This document shows, in pieces, positions 47,501 to 56,258 of a stretch of 62,389 nucleotides of DNA. Position 1 is the first letter of the stretch; each line of letters starts with the position of its first letter. The notes below the pieces were generated by a model, which searched no databases, was not told where the DNA came from, and was given only the letters and a program-made list of their open reading frames with translations. The translations under genes were made by a program, and so were the position numbers. The stretch is from the NCBI GenBank assembly GCA_938001865.1, contig CALLAW010000014.1, positions 1 to 62,389 on the forward strand, read 5' to 3'. The DNA comes from an uncultured Saprospiraceae bacterium. Lineage in GTDB: Bacteria; Bacteroidota; Bacteroidia; Chitinophagales; Saprospiraceae.

Positions 47501-50500
47501 TATTACAGCTGTATGTACCGGAGCAGAGGAGACATATCAAATAGAAAAAGCTCCTAATTGTACTTATGATTGGGAGGTGTTAGATGCATCAGGTAACTCT
47601 GTTCCTGGCATGATTACTCCAATAATTCCTGATGGTTCTTTTGCAAGTATCGTCTGGCCAAATGTTGGCGTATTTACCATAGTAGTTACACCTATCTGCA
47701 CAGATGATACATGTACTCCAGTTGCAAGTCTTCCAATAAATGTGGGACTTGGCAATGGGATATTAGCTTGTCCACTGGATATCAATGTTAGCCTTAATGA
47801 TGAGTGTAGTGTAGAGATCACTCCTCAAATGATACTATCGACTCCTCTCACTGCTGGAGCTGCCTACGGTATCATGATCACTGATAAGCATGGCAATGTA
47901 CTTCCAGGAAGTACTATCACAGGTGACTATCTAGGACAAACACTTGAAGTAAAAGTGATCGATGCTTGCTCTGGTAACGCATGCTGGTCTAATGTTATCG
48001 TAGAAGACAAAACTGCACCAGTACTCATCTGCGAATCAATAGAAGTACCATGTTACGATATAGACAGTTATGAGCCTATAGCATTCGACGCATGTACAAC
48101 TGTTGAAGTCGAAATAATAGCAGACTTCCCTACACCGATATGGTGTGATGAAGACTATGTCAAGTCAATAGAGAGAACATATAGAGCAACTGATACGTAT
48201 GGCAATTCGTCTACTTGTAGTCAGACTATCTTAGTGAAGAGATTCCCTTATGAGGAAATTACGAGACCAGATGAGGAAGTAACAATTACCTGTACAGAGT
48301 TTGATGCCAATCAGAATGCTGAAGGATTCCCTTCTCCATGTCTCACTGGTGTCCCTACACTCTTCGGAGCTAGCCTCTATGGTGAAGATGGATGCGAAAG
48401 TGATTTGCAATATGATTATTGTGATGTTAACTTCTCATACACTGATGTACTCTATTATGTAGGGGAGTGTAAGACTAAGTATATGCGTACTTGGCATTTT
48501 TACGAGAATAATTGTACTCCTTGGAATTATGAAAACTTTACACAACTCATCATTATAGAAGATAATGAGTCGCCAGTATTTGATGTTGCATTAGATATCC
48601 ACAATGAGATATTTACATCAAGTGGAAGCGCTTGCGAAGCTTCATATCAACTCCCGATACCAGTAGCTTCAGATGATTGTGCTACAGCCATTACTTACAA
48701 TGTGGTCTACACTACAGAAGCTGGTATCCCTACATTATTGGATGGATTGACACTTGATGACTTTACTGCAGGAATCATGATTACACTGCCATTTGGCGAC
48801 AATAAGATAATGTATACAGCCTTCGACGGATGTGATAATATTGCTGAAGACATGTTTGTCATCACGATAGTAGATAACACATCTCCTCAAGCGATCTGTG
48901 AGGGCAATACTGTGGTAAGTCTCAATGAAGACGGTACTGCATATGCACCAGCTACTGTATTTGACGATGGGAGTTATGATGATTGTAGTGACGTAGAGAT
49001 ACTCGTCCAGAGAGAGTCGATCTGCGACTGTCCAGCACCTACATTTGATGGACTTAACTTCTTAGGTACTTATGATAATGCAGCTGGTGATACACACTAT
49101 TATTACAATTCAGTAAGGATGGTGAGAGGATACCTTGCAGTTAATCTCTCAAGTGCTTATGGAGGATACCTGGTAGATTTCGATGACGCTGCAGAGCAAG
49201 CATTTATCAGTAATCTGATGATGGTCGACGCTTATGTTGGAGGACCAGACTTCACCACATTGAGCGGTGGTACACTCTCTACTGATAGTGGATTAGCTCT
49301 TCAGTCATTTATTGTTGAGATAGAGGATCCTTGTGGATGGAGCAGTGAGGTTCACTTCTGTTGTGAAGATTACGATGCGGATAATACTACTGTGGATGTA
49401 GAAGTATCAGTACGAGTGATTGATGCATTTGGTAATATCGGTGAGTGTATCCCGGTCAACGTACACATTCAGAATAAGGTGGTGCCTCTATTAGATTGTC
49501 CTGACCCCGTGCAATTGACATGTAGCGAGAGCACATTACATGAGGGCACGACTACAGAAGAAGACTTAAATGATCTCTACGGTACATTTAGTACTGATGT
49601 CTGTGGTGCTGAGATAGTACCTACTACAGTATGGAATCTAGATGTCTGTGGAGTAGGAGTAATTACACGTACCTTCTCTGCTCTCAATACGAGCAATGGA
49701 AGTCCGATCTTAGACAGTAATGGAGCTCCAGTTGAGTGTACGATGACGATCACTATTGTAAATGATGATCCATTAGAGTTTGAAGATATTATTTGGCCTG
49801 TTGATTACCTTGATTTTGAGGTGGACTGTAGTTTGACAGACTTGACTCCAGAGGTACTCGCAGAGGTAGACGAAGGTCAGTATGGCTTCCCAGTCGTGCC
49901 TTCTAGCCCTTGCCACTACGCTACGAATCCTTCATTTAGCGATTCTGAGCCATTTGTGACTCCTGACGGGAGAATCAAGATAATCAGAACGTGGACAATA
50001 TTTGACGAGTGTAATGATCACAATGAACTGACATATAATCAGAGAATCAAAGTGACTGATCTCAATATGTGTGAGATGTTAGATGTTGCTTTGCGCAAAA
50101 CTGTTGTAACTCCTGGTCCTTATAGAGGCGGAGATATTGTAACATTCGCATTAGAAGTATTCAATCAAGGTAATGTTGATGCATTTGATATCGGTCTCGT
50201 AGATTATATCCCTAATGGTATGACTCTCGCTACAGGTACAGTAAATAATGCAAATTGGACATCAGTAGATGCCAATACAGCAATACTGGGTACTCCGATT
50301 GCTACGGTAGCATCTGGTGATCCTGATCCTTCTACTACGGTATTGATCGATCTCCTCATAGATGCAGATGCAGCAGGAAATATTAACAACTTTGCAGAAG
50401 TTACCTCAGTATCAAATGATCCTAATAATGATCCATTGACTGATATTGATAGTAATCCTGATAGCCTCAATGATGACGTATTTATTAATGATGTCATAGA

Positions 50501-53500
50501 CTCTAATCCTACTAATGGTGATGAAGATGATCATGATGTTGAGACAATATTTATAGAGGTATTTGACCTTGCTTTGATTAAGCAAGTCAATGAGTCTCTC
50601 ACTGATGAGCCATTGATGCCATCAGGGGCCATTGCCTTTGATATTACTGTGATGAATCAAGGTAATACTGATGCATTCAACGTGCAATTAGCAGATTACT
50701 TCCCAGTGGAGTTAGTACTCAATGATGCAAATTGGACAGCACTCGGAAGTACAGCTACATTAAATACTCCAATAGCGAATATTCCTGTTGGCCAAAGCGT
50801 AACTACGACGATTACATTTGCCGTACAAGATTTTGCATTCTTTGATGCAAATGGATATGATTTCTCTCAACCACTCTCTATCTTCAATAATGCGGAAATC
50901 GCTGCAGCAGAAGATGCTAATGGCCCAGCGGATGACGTAGATAGTCAACCTGGAGACAATGATGATGATGGTGAAGACTTATCTAATGATGATGAGTTTG
51001 ATGATGGAGATGGTACAGAAGGTCAAGATGATGATTTCGATCCAAGTGATTTTGAGATTGACATTTATGACTTAGCGATAGATAAGGTATTACTTACAGC
51101 TGGTCCATATGCACCAGGCGACAATGTGACATTTAGCTTGACTGTTACCAATGAAGGTACATTAGATGCAGCTGGCATCCAAATTACAGATATGTCAGAT
51201 GAGGATCTCATCTTCGTAAGTGATGATAGCGGTACTAATGGTAATGTCACTGCATTGACTGGCGGTACACTGTACAGTATAGCTGCACTCGCTGCAGGAG
51301 CATCAGAGACAGTAGAGGTGACATATATGATTGCTATGGACTTCATGGGTAACACACTGAGTAACTCTGTAGAGATTACGACTGATGATGGCATGGATGT
51401 AGATAGTGATCCAGGCAATGGCTCGGATGATGAAGATGATGATGATGTAGAGATCGTAACACTTGTACAAGTATTTGATCTTGCATTGATCAAAGAAGTG
51501 AACGAAGCTTCAAGCGATAGTCCATTACTCCCAGGGGGTAGCATCACATTTGACTTGACAGTTCTGAATCAAGGGACACTAGATGCGACGAATGTAGTCC
51601 TCAGTGATTACTTCCCAGCAGAGCTCATCTTGAACGACGCCAACTGGACAGCAGTGGGTAATGTAGCTACATTGACTACGCCGATAGGGACTATACCTGC
51701 GGGCATGTCATCAGTTGTATCGATTACATTTACCCTTGAGGATTATGATTACTTCGTAGCGAATGGTATAGATCTGAGTGACGGTCTGACACTAGTCAAC
51801 AATGCAGAAATCACTGCAGCAGAGGACAATGGAGTAGCAGTCCTCACTGATGAAGATGGTACGTATGGAGACAACGGTATGGATGCACCAGACTTAGCGA
51901 ATGATGATTCATTTGGCGATGGTGATGGGACATCACCACAGGATGATGACTTTGATCCAGCTGAGTTCGATGTAGATATTTATGACTTAGCGATTACTAA
52001 GAGTCTAGTCTCTGAAGCACCATATGTCCAAGGGGATATTATAGACTTTGAGATAGTGATTACGAATGAAGGCAGTCTAGCTGCAAATGGAATACAGTTT
52101 ACAGATACAGCAATGTCAGGCTTGACGTTTAGTGCCGACAACTCTATGGGGAATGCTAATATCTCAATAGTCACTGCTGGTAGCGTCTGGTCAATAGCAA
52201 CATTAGCACCTGGTGCAAGTGAGACATTGACAGTAAGTTACCTGATAGATGTTGATTTTGTCGGGACGACATTGACTAATGATGTCATGATAACACTTGA
52301 TGACGGAGATGACATTGATAGTAATCCGATGACAGGCAATGATGTCGATGAAGACGGTGATATGGATGGTGATGATGATGATGAGGATCAAGTAGTTGTC
52401 CCTATCGGATGTACGATCCCTACATGTGGGTCACTAGACTTTACAGTATCATTGCCAGTGTCGATGGATATTCCGGTATCTCTCTTCCCATTCGTAGATG
52501 ATAATAATATGGTACAGTTGTCGACAACTCCAGTGACTCCAACTGGATTTGAGGGATGTGAAGCGACATTTACTGTCACATTGGACAAAGACGAGATCGC
52601 TTGTAATCCAAAGAATACTGAAGAAGTAAAGATTACAATACTTGATGTGGTAGCGGGTACTGAAGAGTGCTGTGTGGTCACAATCACAAAACTCGATGAG
52701 ATACCACCAGTGTTAGATTGTAGTGATTTTACAGTTAACTGTAATACACTATTCTTTGATGCGGATGGTAATGTAGATGTTGAGCCATTTGAACCAGAGG
52801 CTACAGATAATTGTGAGCCTGTTGATATCACTTCTGTAGTCGATATGAGTGGTCTCGATGATGAGTGCAATACAGGTACGATCATCATTATGTACACTGC
52901 CACAGATTGTTATGACAATACAGATATGTGTACTCAGACTATTACTGTCAATGCTGTAGAGTTGCAAGAGTCAGAGATCAACTTCCCAGAGGATGTAGTC
53001 TTGGCTAATTGTGACGACTCGACAGATCCAGCAGAGACTGGGACGACGACAGTAGACAGTGACGCAAGTGTCTGTGGAGGATTGAGCATCACATTTGAAG
53101 ACGATGTACCAGCTGATGACGAATGTCAAGAGGTGATTACAAGGACATGGACTGTAGTGGACGCATGTGCATTGACGAGTGATGGAGTATTCACTCACCA
53201 ACAGACGATTACATTTATTGATGATACGCCACCAACGATTACAGGATTACCAGTGTTGGACAACACATATGACGTATTGCCTCCGAGTTGCTTAGTGAAT
53301 CTAAGTATCGTAGGGATGGCAGCAGATGATTGTAGTGGTATAGACTCTATCTATCATGTGATCAATGGTGATACGATCATCAACAGCCTAGATGCAAGCG
53401 ATGACTTTGATATTGGATCGTACACGATTGAGTTTGTCGCAGTAGATGTGTGTGGCAATGTGACATCAGAGCAATTAGAGTTTACAGTAGCAGAGCCTAT

Positions 53501-55085
53501 AGTGCCTCCAGGAATCTCATGTCTCAAAGAAATGTTTGAAGTAGGTCCAGGAGGGCCAACGGTTGTTAGTCCAGAAGCACTTGCTTTCGGTGGATTTAAC
53601 TGTAGTGATACTGGATTTGAATATTTCTTCTTAGCAGGGACTCCAGGCACGGATGTTGCACCGACAGAGCCAATTACAATACTGCCTAATCAGGAACTTG
53701 TGTGTGCTAACCTTAATCCTTATTTGATCTATATTGGTCTCTTTGAAGATGGTGAATACACGGATGAGTTCTGTGTCGCGGAGATTGATCCTGTTGACGA
53801 GAGTGGAGCATTAGATGCAGATGGTAATGATATCGGTGACTGTCCTATGGGCAATGATGAAGGATCTAACCTCTTAGGCCAGATCGCAGGTAAGATAGCT
53901 ACAGAGTCAGGGACGATTGTATCAGATGTGCAAGTAGGCATTATTGGTGATATGACCGATATGGACATGTCTACAGATCAGGGTGAATTTGGATTTAGCG
54001 GTCTCAACCCAGGAGGAATCTATAGAGTCACTCCTGTAAAGGATGTAGATCATAGTAATGGTGTATCGACTCTAGATATCATCATGATCCAGAGACACAT
54101 CCTCGGACTACAACAATTAGACTCTCCTTATCAATACATCGCAGCAGATGTCAATAGTAGTCAGAGTATTACAGTTAAAGATATCTCAGAACTCCGAAAG
54201 TTGATCCTAGAGATCGATGATCGATTCGCTGATAATACGAGTTGGAGGATGGTAGATGCAGGATATCAATTTGCAGAAGGTATCAATCCACTCGAGGTAA
54301 ATTATCCAGAGCGGTATGATATCTATGAGTTTGCATCTGACATGCAGATTGACTTCGTAGGGGTTAAGATTGGTGATGTCAATGACTCAGCAACTGGTCC
54401 ACAAGGTCCAGGTATAGCTACGGTTACGAGACAGAATCAGTCATTACTGACATACAGCAATGCTGCGATTACTCCAGGTAAATCACAAGAGCTAGTCTTA
54501 AGTCTTGAGTCTAAGGAAACTTACTTTGGATTCCAGAGTAGATTGAACTTTGATTCTCAATTGGTAGATGTGATCTCAGTAAGTAGTGAGTTGCCAGGAT
54601 TCGGTCCAGAGCACTATACGTATCAGGATGGTCAATTAACTGTAAGTTACAACACACCTAACGCTACGAGTATCCAAGGTGGAGCTCTAACAGTGACGCT
54701 AAGTGCAAGACAATCTCAAGTCGATATCCTAGACGTATTAGATATTGATGACACATACATGAGTGAGCTGTACACAACTGATGGAATCAGTGAACTTACA
54801 CTCTCTAGTATCTCTGGTACTAATCAATTTGCTGTCTATCAGAATAGTCCAAATCCATTTAGCGATTATACGACTATTAGATACAAACTAGATGATGCTA
54901 AAGAAGTATCAATCAAGGTTTTTGATATCGCCGGTAAGGTGATCTATACGCAAGTAAGTCAAGGTGAGAGAGGACTCAATGCTATCCAATTAGAGAAGTC
55001 TAACTTTACAGCGAGTGGTATGTATTACTACGAATTGACTGACGGATCTCAGAGTGTTGTGAAGAGGATGTTCTATGTAAGATAG
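44571..55085 (+). CDS. Giant T9SS-exported adhesin (3504 aa) with SdrD_B, DUF11, HYR, dockerin-like and cohesin-like modules
   Basis: Surface protein. Order: signal peptide (1-29); SdrD_B/CnaB-like domain (about 33-110); propeller-like region (about 120-545, LGGLAISADEDDLYVI); second SdrD_B domain (about 546-690); DUF11 (about 695-860); PKD-like and cysteine-bearing HYR-like domains (about 980-1830); five DUF11 domains (1836 to about 2600) joined by Asp-rich linkers; more HYR-like domains (about 2605-3010); carboxypeptidase-regulatory-like domain (about 3101-3150); dockerin-like pair of Ca-binding loops (about 3155-3215, KDVDHSNGVSTLDII and AADVNSSQSITVKDISEL); cohesin-like domain (about 3284-3400); type A T9SS sorting domain (about 3421-3504, NSPNPFSDYTTIRY to the end). 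It is exported by T9SS, whose accessory gene gldD is in the window. Probable role: adhesion or gliding. A strong terminator follows. Confidence 0.93.
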   Translation: MRKLKLSTLSGWVIALFVLFTSSHLVYSQCPSGSLAGTVYLDENKSGMNESEPGYPNAVVVAYDENNSQVGMALSNSSGDFVISGLTDGDIYRIEFNVPDDVSSGYNAAFESSDIQFLESPTCDFQYSVSDRSLQCGDNSDIVLTCFVRSDGTNNLDYSTIIGIEYGFDGASTPVQYATQAETGSVWGAAYRFSSSTIFTSAFVKQNSALASTHDAIYRTVPVAAGGYSTQVYTTLSALGQSVTPLGVTDAYDCDYGDQVGHLGLGGLAISADEDDLYVINISDNSLVKMSAISPSPSTTVSYSIPDPGCDANENRPFALTEYNGRFYVGVTCTAESTRTSSRSAATVYEFNPNTETFTEIFSTTATDGFWLDTPNTSNKNSHWLTDIEFTDDNNMVLALADRKGHRFCEGPGEILNDQQGDILLVANVNGQWTLENNGQVGGYQGSGVNNGQGPGGGEFFGQDLWLTDPNYHGETSLGSIYALPSTGTIVSAVFDPITEAYSGGLHRYDTNDGTLVEAVQLYGNNSDEYFGKATGFGGIIGKCAYSGIEIGNFAWFDLNANGLQDPEEDSIDGLPLQLLDSNGNIVATTTTNSNGNFAFTSSEHGLDFYTQYYIIIDPALYNADDGTYLLNGTVYQPSITTQVGNNDSNLVSVQASTINTTGQNISSPITNGSPFIPVFTGGNGQNDYSYDLGLSLVENFDLALILTSDTKIGVEGQDVKYTIEIENQGEITANNIKVVNYLPTGMELNDPNWTLAADGMTAYLYINLANGLQPGEMIEECITLTIVDQGDDLVKINYAEIAYTENMSGVDFSPKDIDSTPDEIRTNDFGGEAFSNNDNRLDGSGVVGDDEDDQDPEGLYFSMISISDPCTCTGLDASGQPIITETIVVSGPPNQEWILDFNSGFVNASGVPYPIDTPFIFVSTDPETNVATYELSGFRLLGQNMIIRVMNDDGVFRSIEAAACPVNQTAIIPTSGITAVCTGAEETYQIEKAPNCTYDWEVLDASGNSVPGMITPIIPDGSFASIVWPNVGVFTIVVTPICTDDTCTPVASLPINVGLGNGILACPLDINVSLNDECSVEITPQMILSTPLTAGAAYGIMITDKHGNVLPGSTITGDYLGQTLEVKVIDACSGNACWSNVIVEDKTAPVLICESIEVPCYDIDSYEPIAFDACTTVEVEIIADFPTPIWCDEDYVKSIERTYRATDTYGNSSTCSQTILVKRFPYEEITRPDEEVTITCTEFDANQNAEGFPSPCLTGVPTLFGASLYGEDGCESDLQYDYCDVNFSYTDVLYYVGECKTKYMRTWHFYENNCTPWNYENFTQLIIIEDNESPVFDVALDIHNEIFTSSGSACEASYQLPIPVASDDCATAITYNVVYTTEAGIPTLLDGLTLDDFTAGIMITLPFGDNKIMYTAFDGCDNIAEDMFVITIVDNTSPQAICEGNTVVSLNEDGTAYAPATVFDDGSYDDCSDVEILVQRESICDCPAPTFDGLNFLGTYDNAAGDTHYYYNSVRMVRGYLAVNLSSAYGGYLVDFDDAAEQAFISNLMMVDAYVGGPDFTTLSGGTLSTDSGLALQSFIVEIEDPCGWSSEVHFCCEDYDADNTTVDVEVSVRVIDAFGNIGECIPVNVHIQNKVVPLLDCPDPVQLTCSESTLHEGTTTEEDLNDLYGTFSTDVCGAEIVPTTVWNLDVCGVGVITRTFSALNTSNGSPILDSNGAPVECTMTITIVNDDPLEFEDIIWPVDYLDFEVDCSLTDLTPEVLAEVDEGQYGFPVVPSSPCHYATNPSFSDSEPFVTPDGRIKIIRTWTIFDECNDHNELTYNQRIKVTDLNMCEMLDVALRKTVVTPGPYRGGDIVTFALEVFNQGNVDAFDIGLVDYIPNGMTLATGTVNNANWTSVDANTAILGTPIATVASGDPDPSTTVLIDLLIDADAAGNINNFAEVTSVSNDPNNDPLTDIDSNPDSLNDDVFINDVIDSNPTNGDEDDHDVETIFIEVFDLALIKQVNESLTDEPLMPSGAIAFDITVMNQGNTDAFNVQLADYFPVELVLNDANWTALGSTATLNTPIANIPVGQSVTTTITFAVQDFAFFDANGYDFSQPLSIFNNAEIAAAEDANGPADDVDSQPGDNDDDGEDLSNDDEFDDGDGTEGQDDDFDPSDFEIDIYDLAIDKVLLTAGPYAPGDNVTFSLTVTNEGTLDAAGIQITDMSDEDLIFVSDDSGTNGNVTALTGGTLYSIAALAAGASETVEVTYMIAMDFMGNTLSNSVEITTDDGMDVDSDPGNGSDDEDDDDVEIVTLVQVFDLALIKEVNEASSDSPLLPGGSITFDLTVLNQGTLDATNVVLSDYFPAELILNDANWTAVGNVATLTTPIGTIPAGMSSVVSITFTLEDYDYFVANGIDLSDGLTLVNNAEITAAEDNGVAVLTDEDGTYGDNGMDAPDLANDDSFGDGDGTSPQDDDFDPAEFDVDIYDLAITKSLVSEAPYVQGDIIDFEIVITNEGSLAANGIQFTDTAMSGLTFSADNSMGNANISIVTAGSVWSIATLAPGASETLTVSYLIDVDFVGTTLTNDVMITLDDGDDIDSNPMTGNDVDEDGDMDGDDDDEDQVVVPIGCTIPTCGSLDFTVSLPVSMDIPVSLFPFVDDNNMVQLSTTPVTPTGFEGCEATFTVTLDKDEIACNPKNTEEVKITILDVVAGTEECCVVTITKLDEIPPVLDCSDFTVNCNTLFFDADGNVDVEPFEPEATDNCEPVDITSVVDMSGLDDECNTGTIIIMYTATDCYDNTDMCTQTITVNAVELQESEINFPEDVVLANCDDSTDPAETGTTTVDSDASVCGGLSITFEDDVPADDECQEVITRTWTVVDACALTSDGVFTHQQTITFIDDTPPTITGLPVLDNTYDVLPPSCLVNLSIVGMAADDCSGIDSIYHVINGDTIINSLDASDDFDIGSYTIEFVAVDVCGNVTSEQLEFTVAEPIVPPGISCLKEMFEVGPGGPTVVSPEALAFGGFNCSDTGFEYFFLAGTPGTDVAPTEPITILPNQELVCANLNPYLIYIGLFEDGEYTDEFCVAEIDPVDESGALDADGNDIGDCPMGNDEGSNLLGQIAGKIATESGTIVSDVQVGIIGDMTDMDMSTDQGEFGFSGLNPGGIYRVTPVKDVDHSNGVSTLDIIMIQRHILGLQQLDSPYQYIAADVNSSQSITVKDISELRKLILEIDDRFADNTSWRMVDAGYQFAEGINPLEVNYPERYDIYEFASDMQIDFVGVKIGDVNDSATGPQGPGIATVTRQNQSLLTYSNAAITPGKSQELVLSLESKETYFGFQSRLNFDSQLVDVISVSSELPGFGPEHYTYQDGQLTVSYNTPNATSIQGGALTVTLSARQSQVDILDVLDIDDTYMSELYTTDGISELTLSSISGTNQFAVYQNSPNPFSDYTTIRYKLDDAKEVSIKVFDIAGKVIYTQVSQGERGLNAIQLEKSNFTASGMYYYELTDGSQSVVKRMFYVR
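50562..52388 (+). repeat. In-frame tandem duplication of a two-DUF11 unit (912 bp, 304 aa)
   Basis: Unit 1 runs 50562-51473 (residues 1998-2301), unit 2 from 51474 to about 52388 (from residue 2302). Both begin FDLALIK-V-NE, have NDANWTA at the same place, an Asp-rich linker ending QDDDFDP, a second DUF11 starting YDLAI-K, and end in a run of Asp codons. The period is 912 bases. The units are diverged, so the duplication is not recent. Confidence 0.9.
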
Positions 55086-55121
55086 AGATAGATCTCACAC
55101 AACAAATGATGTAACATAGAG

Positions 55122-55156
55122 AGGGCTGTTGTAGTAATACGACAGCCCTTTTTTTG
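55122..55156 (+). terminator. Rho-independent terminator of the giant adhesin gene
   Basis: AGGGCTGTTGT (55122-55132) pairs with ACGACAGCCCT (55139-55149) with one G-U pair, loop AGTAAT, followed by eight or more T. It lies 36 bases after the stop and isolates the adhesin gene from the LytTR gene. Confidence 0.93.
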
Positions 55157-55388
55157 TTGAAATACGCTGTTTTTTTTTATTTGATTAATGAGTACCATGA
55201 ATTAAGTAATCTCGTTTTTCATACATTAAAAAACTATATATGTGTTAAGGAACTCTGTATATTACGAGCTGTAACGCTTCAATTTTAGGATTCCTGACTA
55301 ACGGCACATTATAAGTGACGAACGACATTTGTAGGTCGTTTTACAAAATTCTTTTGGAGTGAATATTCTTATTAGACAATTATTGTAA
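55157..55388 (+). promoter_or_regulatory. Intergenic region with inverted repeat before the LytTR gene
   Basis: A/T-rich spacer. Its one clear element is the inverted repeat AACGAC-N8-GTCGTT at 55321-55340, 49 bases before the ATG of the LytTR regulator. Its size and place suit a binding site for a dimeric regulator, perhaps the LytTR protein itself, or a small hairpin in the leader. No Bacteroidota -7/-33 pair with good spacing was found. Confidence 0.45.
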
Positions 55389-55760
55389 ATGCAATCTACC
55401 GATAATCAAATTTTCTTAGCTGACTCTCAATTAGATCGATTCAAAAAAGATCTACTAGTACGGATTAATAACAAGTATAAAAAAATCTCAAAAAATGAAA
55501 TAGATTTTATTTCTGCGGATGGTAAATATGCAAACATACATGTAGGTGATAGGGTCTATACAGTAAGGAAATCTCTTAAGGCTATGTCCGATATGATGCC
55601 AATTTCGTTTATACGAGTTCATGCCTCTTACATTGCTAACACTTCCCGAGTTGAATCAATCAATACCCATCGTAGTGAAATAAGCTTTGAGTCTGAGCAA
55701 AGTATTCCATATAGCAGAAAATACAAAGCTGTATTGTTTGATCTGTTTTCTATTGTGTAA
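55389..55760 (+). CDS. Stand-alone LytTR-type DNA-binding protein
   Basis: 123 residues, almost all of it a LytTR domain (about 25-120: ISKNEIDFISADGKYANIHV, VRKSLKAMSDMMP, FIRVHASYIANTSRVESI). No receiver domain or membrane segment is present, so it is not a classic LytR response regulator; a short N-terminal stretch of 25 residues precedes the domain. LytTR proteins bind direct-repeat sites and often control surface and extracellular products. It lies between two groups of large surface proteins, which makes them its likely targets (inference). Confidence 0.9.
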   Translation: MQSTDNQIFLADSQLDRFKKDLLVRINNKYKKISKNEIDFISADGKYANIHVGDRVYTVRKSLKAMSDMMPISFIRVHASYIANTSRVESINTHRSEISFESEQSIPYSRKYKAVLFDLFSIV

Positions 55761-56258
55761 GGTTTTTCATCTTACTGTTCTATCTTCCTTTTATTTAGAA
55801 TTTTTTATTTGATGGGCCGTCTATTCGCGAAGGCCTTTCTAGTTTTTTTCCTTTGTGATTAAGACTCATTCATCAGATTTTATCCGCCTTTCACCGGTTT
55901 TTCATTTAATATCCATGAGTATTATTTAGTTATTGCTAAATAATAATTGCTTGTTTGGGGGATGTCTCTCACTGTATTTTCAATTATGCCCAAAAGTATA
56001 CCAATTACACCCATATATAAACCAATGTGCTACTTCCTCTTATATATAGAAATTAACATATATATATTTGCACAGAGAATGAAGTCATCTTCTATTACAG
56101 TTATATACCATAGAGTTAAATAGGTGTAGTAGGGGAGGGACTATATGTTGTTGATTGGAGTATTTCAAAGATATTCCATAATAGTCCAAGCCTTCATAAC
56201 CTTACAACCTGTGATAGCTAGTAGGATCTGTCAATTTTTTATTTAAAAAAAATTAGTC
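55761..56258. other. A/T-rich intergenic region before the 778-aa surface protein gene
   Basis: 498 bp without a gene. Just after the LytTR gene is a GGCC...GGCC fold (about 55815-55836) followed by T-rich sequence (55843-55850), a weak terminator candidate. Near 56063-56070 TATATTTG fits the Bacteroidota -7 pattern but has no clear -33 box and lies 190 bases before the ATG, so a long leader would follow. Nothing else was recognised. Confidence 0.45.

Noticed and set aside
50080-52400. Regular repeats considered as a CRISPR-like or satellite array
   Set aside because: The repeats are in-frame protein domains with 304-codon period and no short identical repeat/spacer pattern.
52388-52903. 171-codon minus-strand frame in the adhesin gene
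   Set aside because: Ser/Thr/Val-rich translation that mirrors Asp/Thr-rich coding on the plus strand; no signal peptide or domain.
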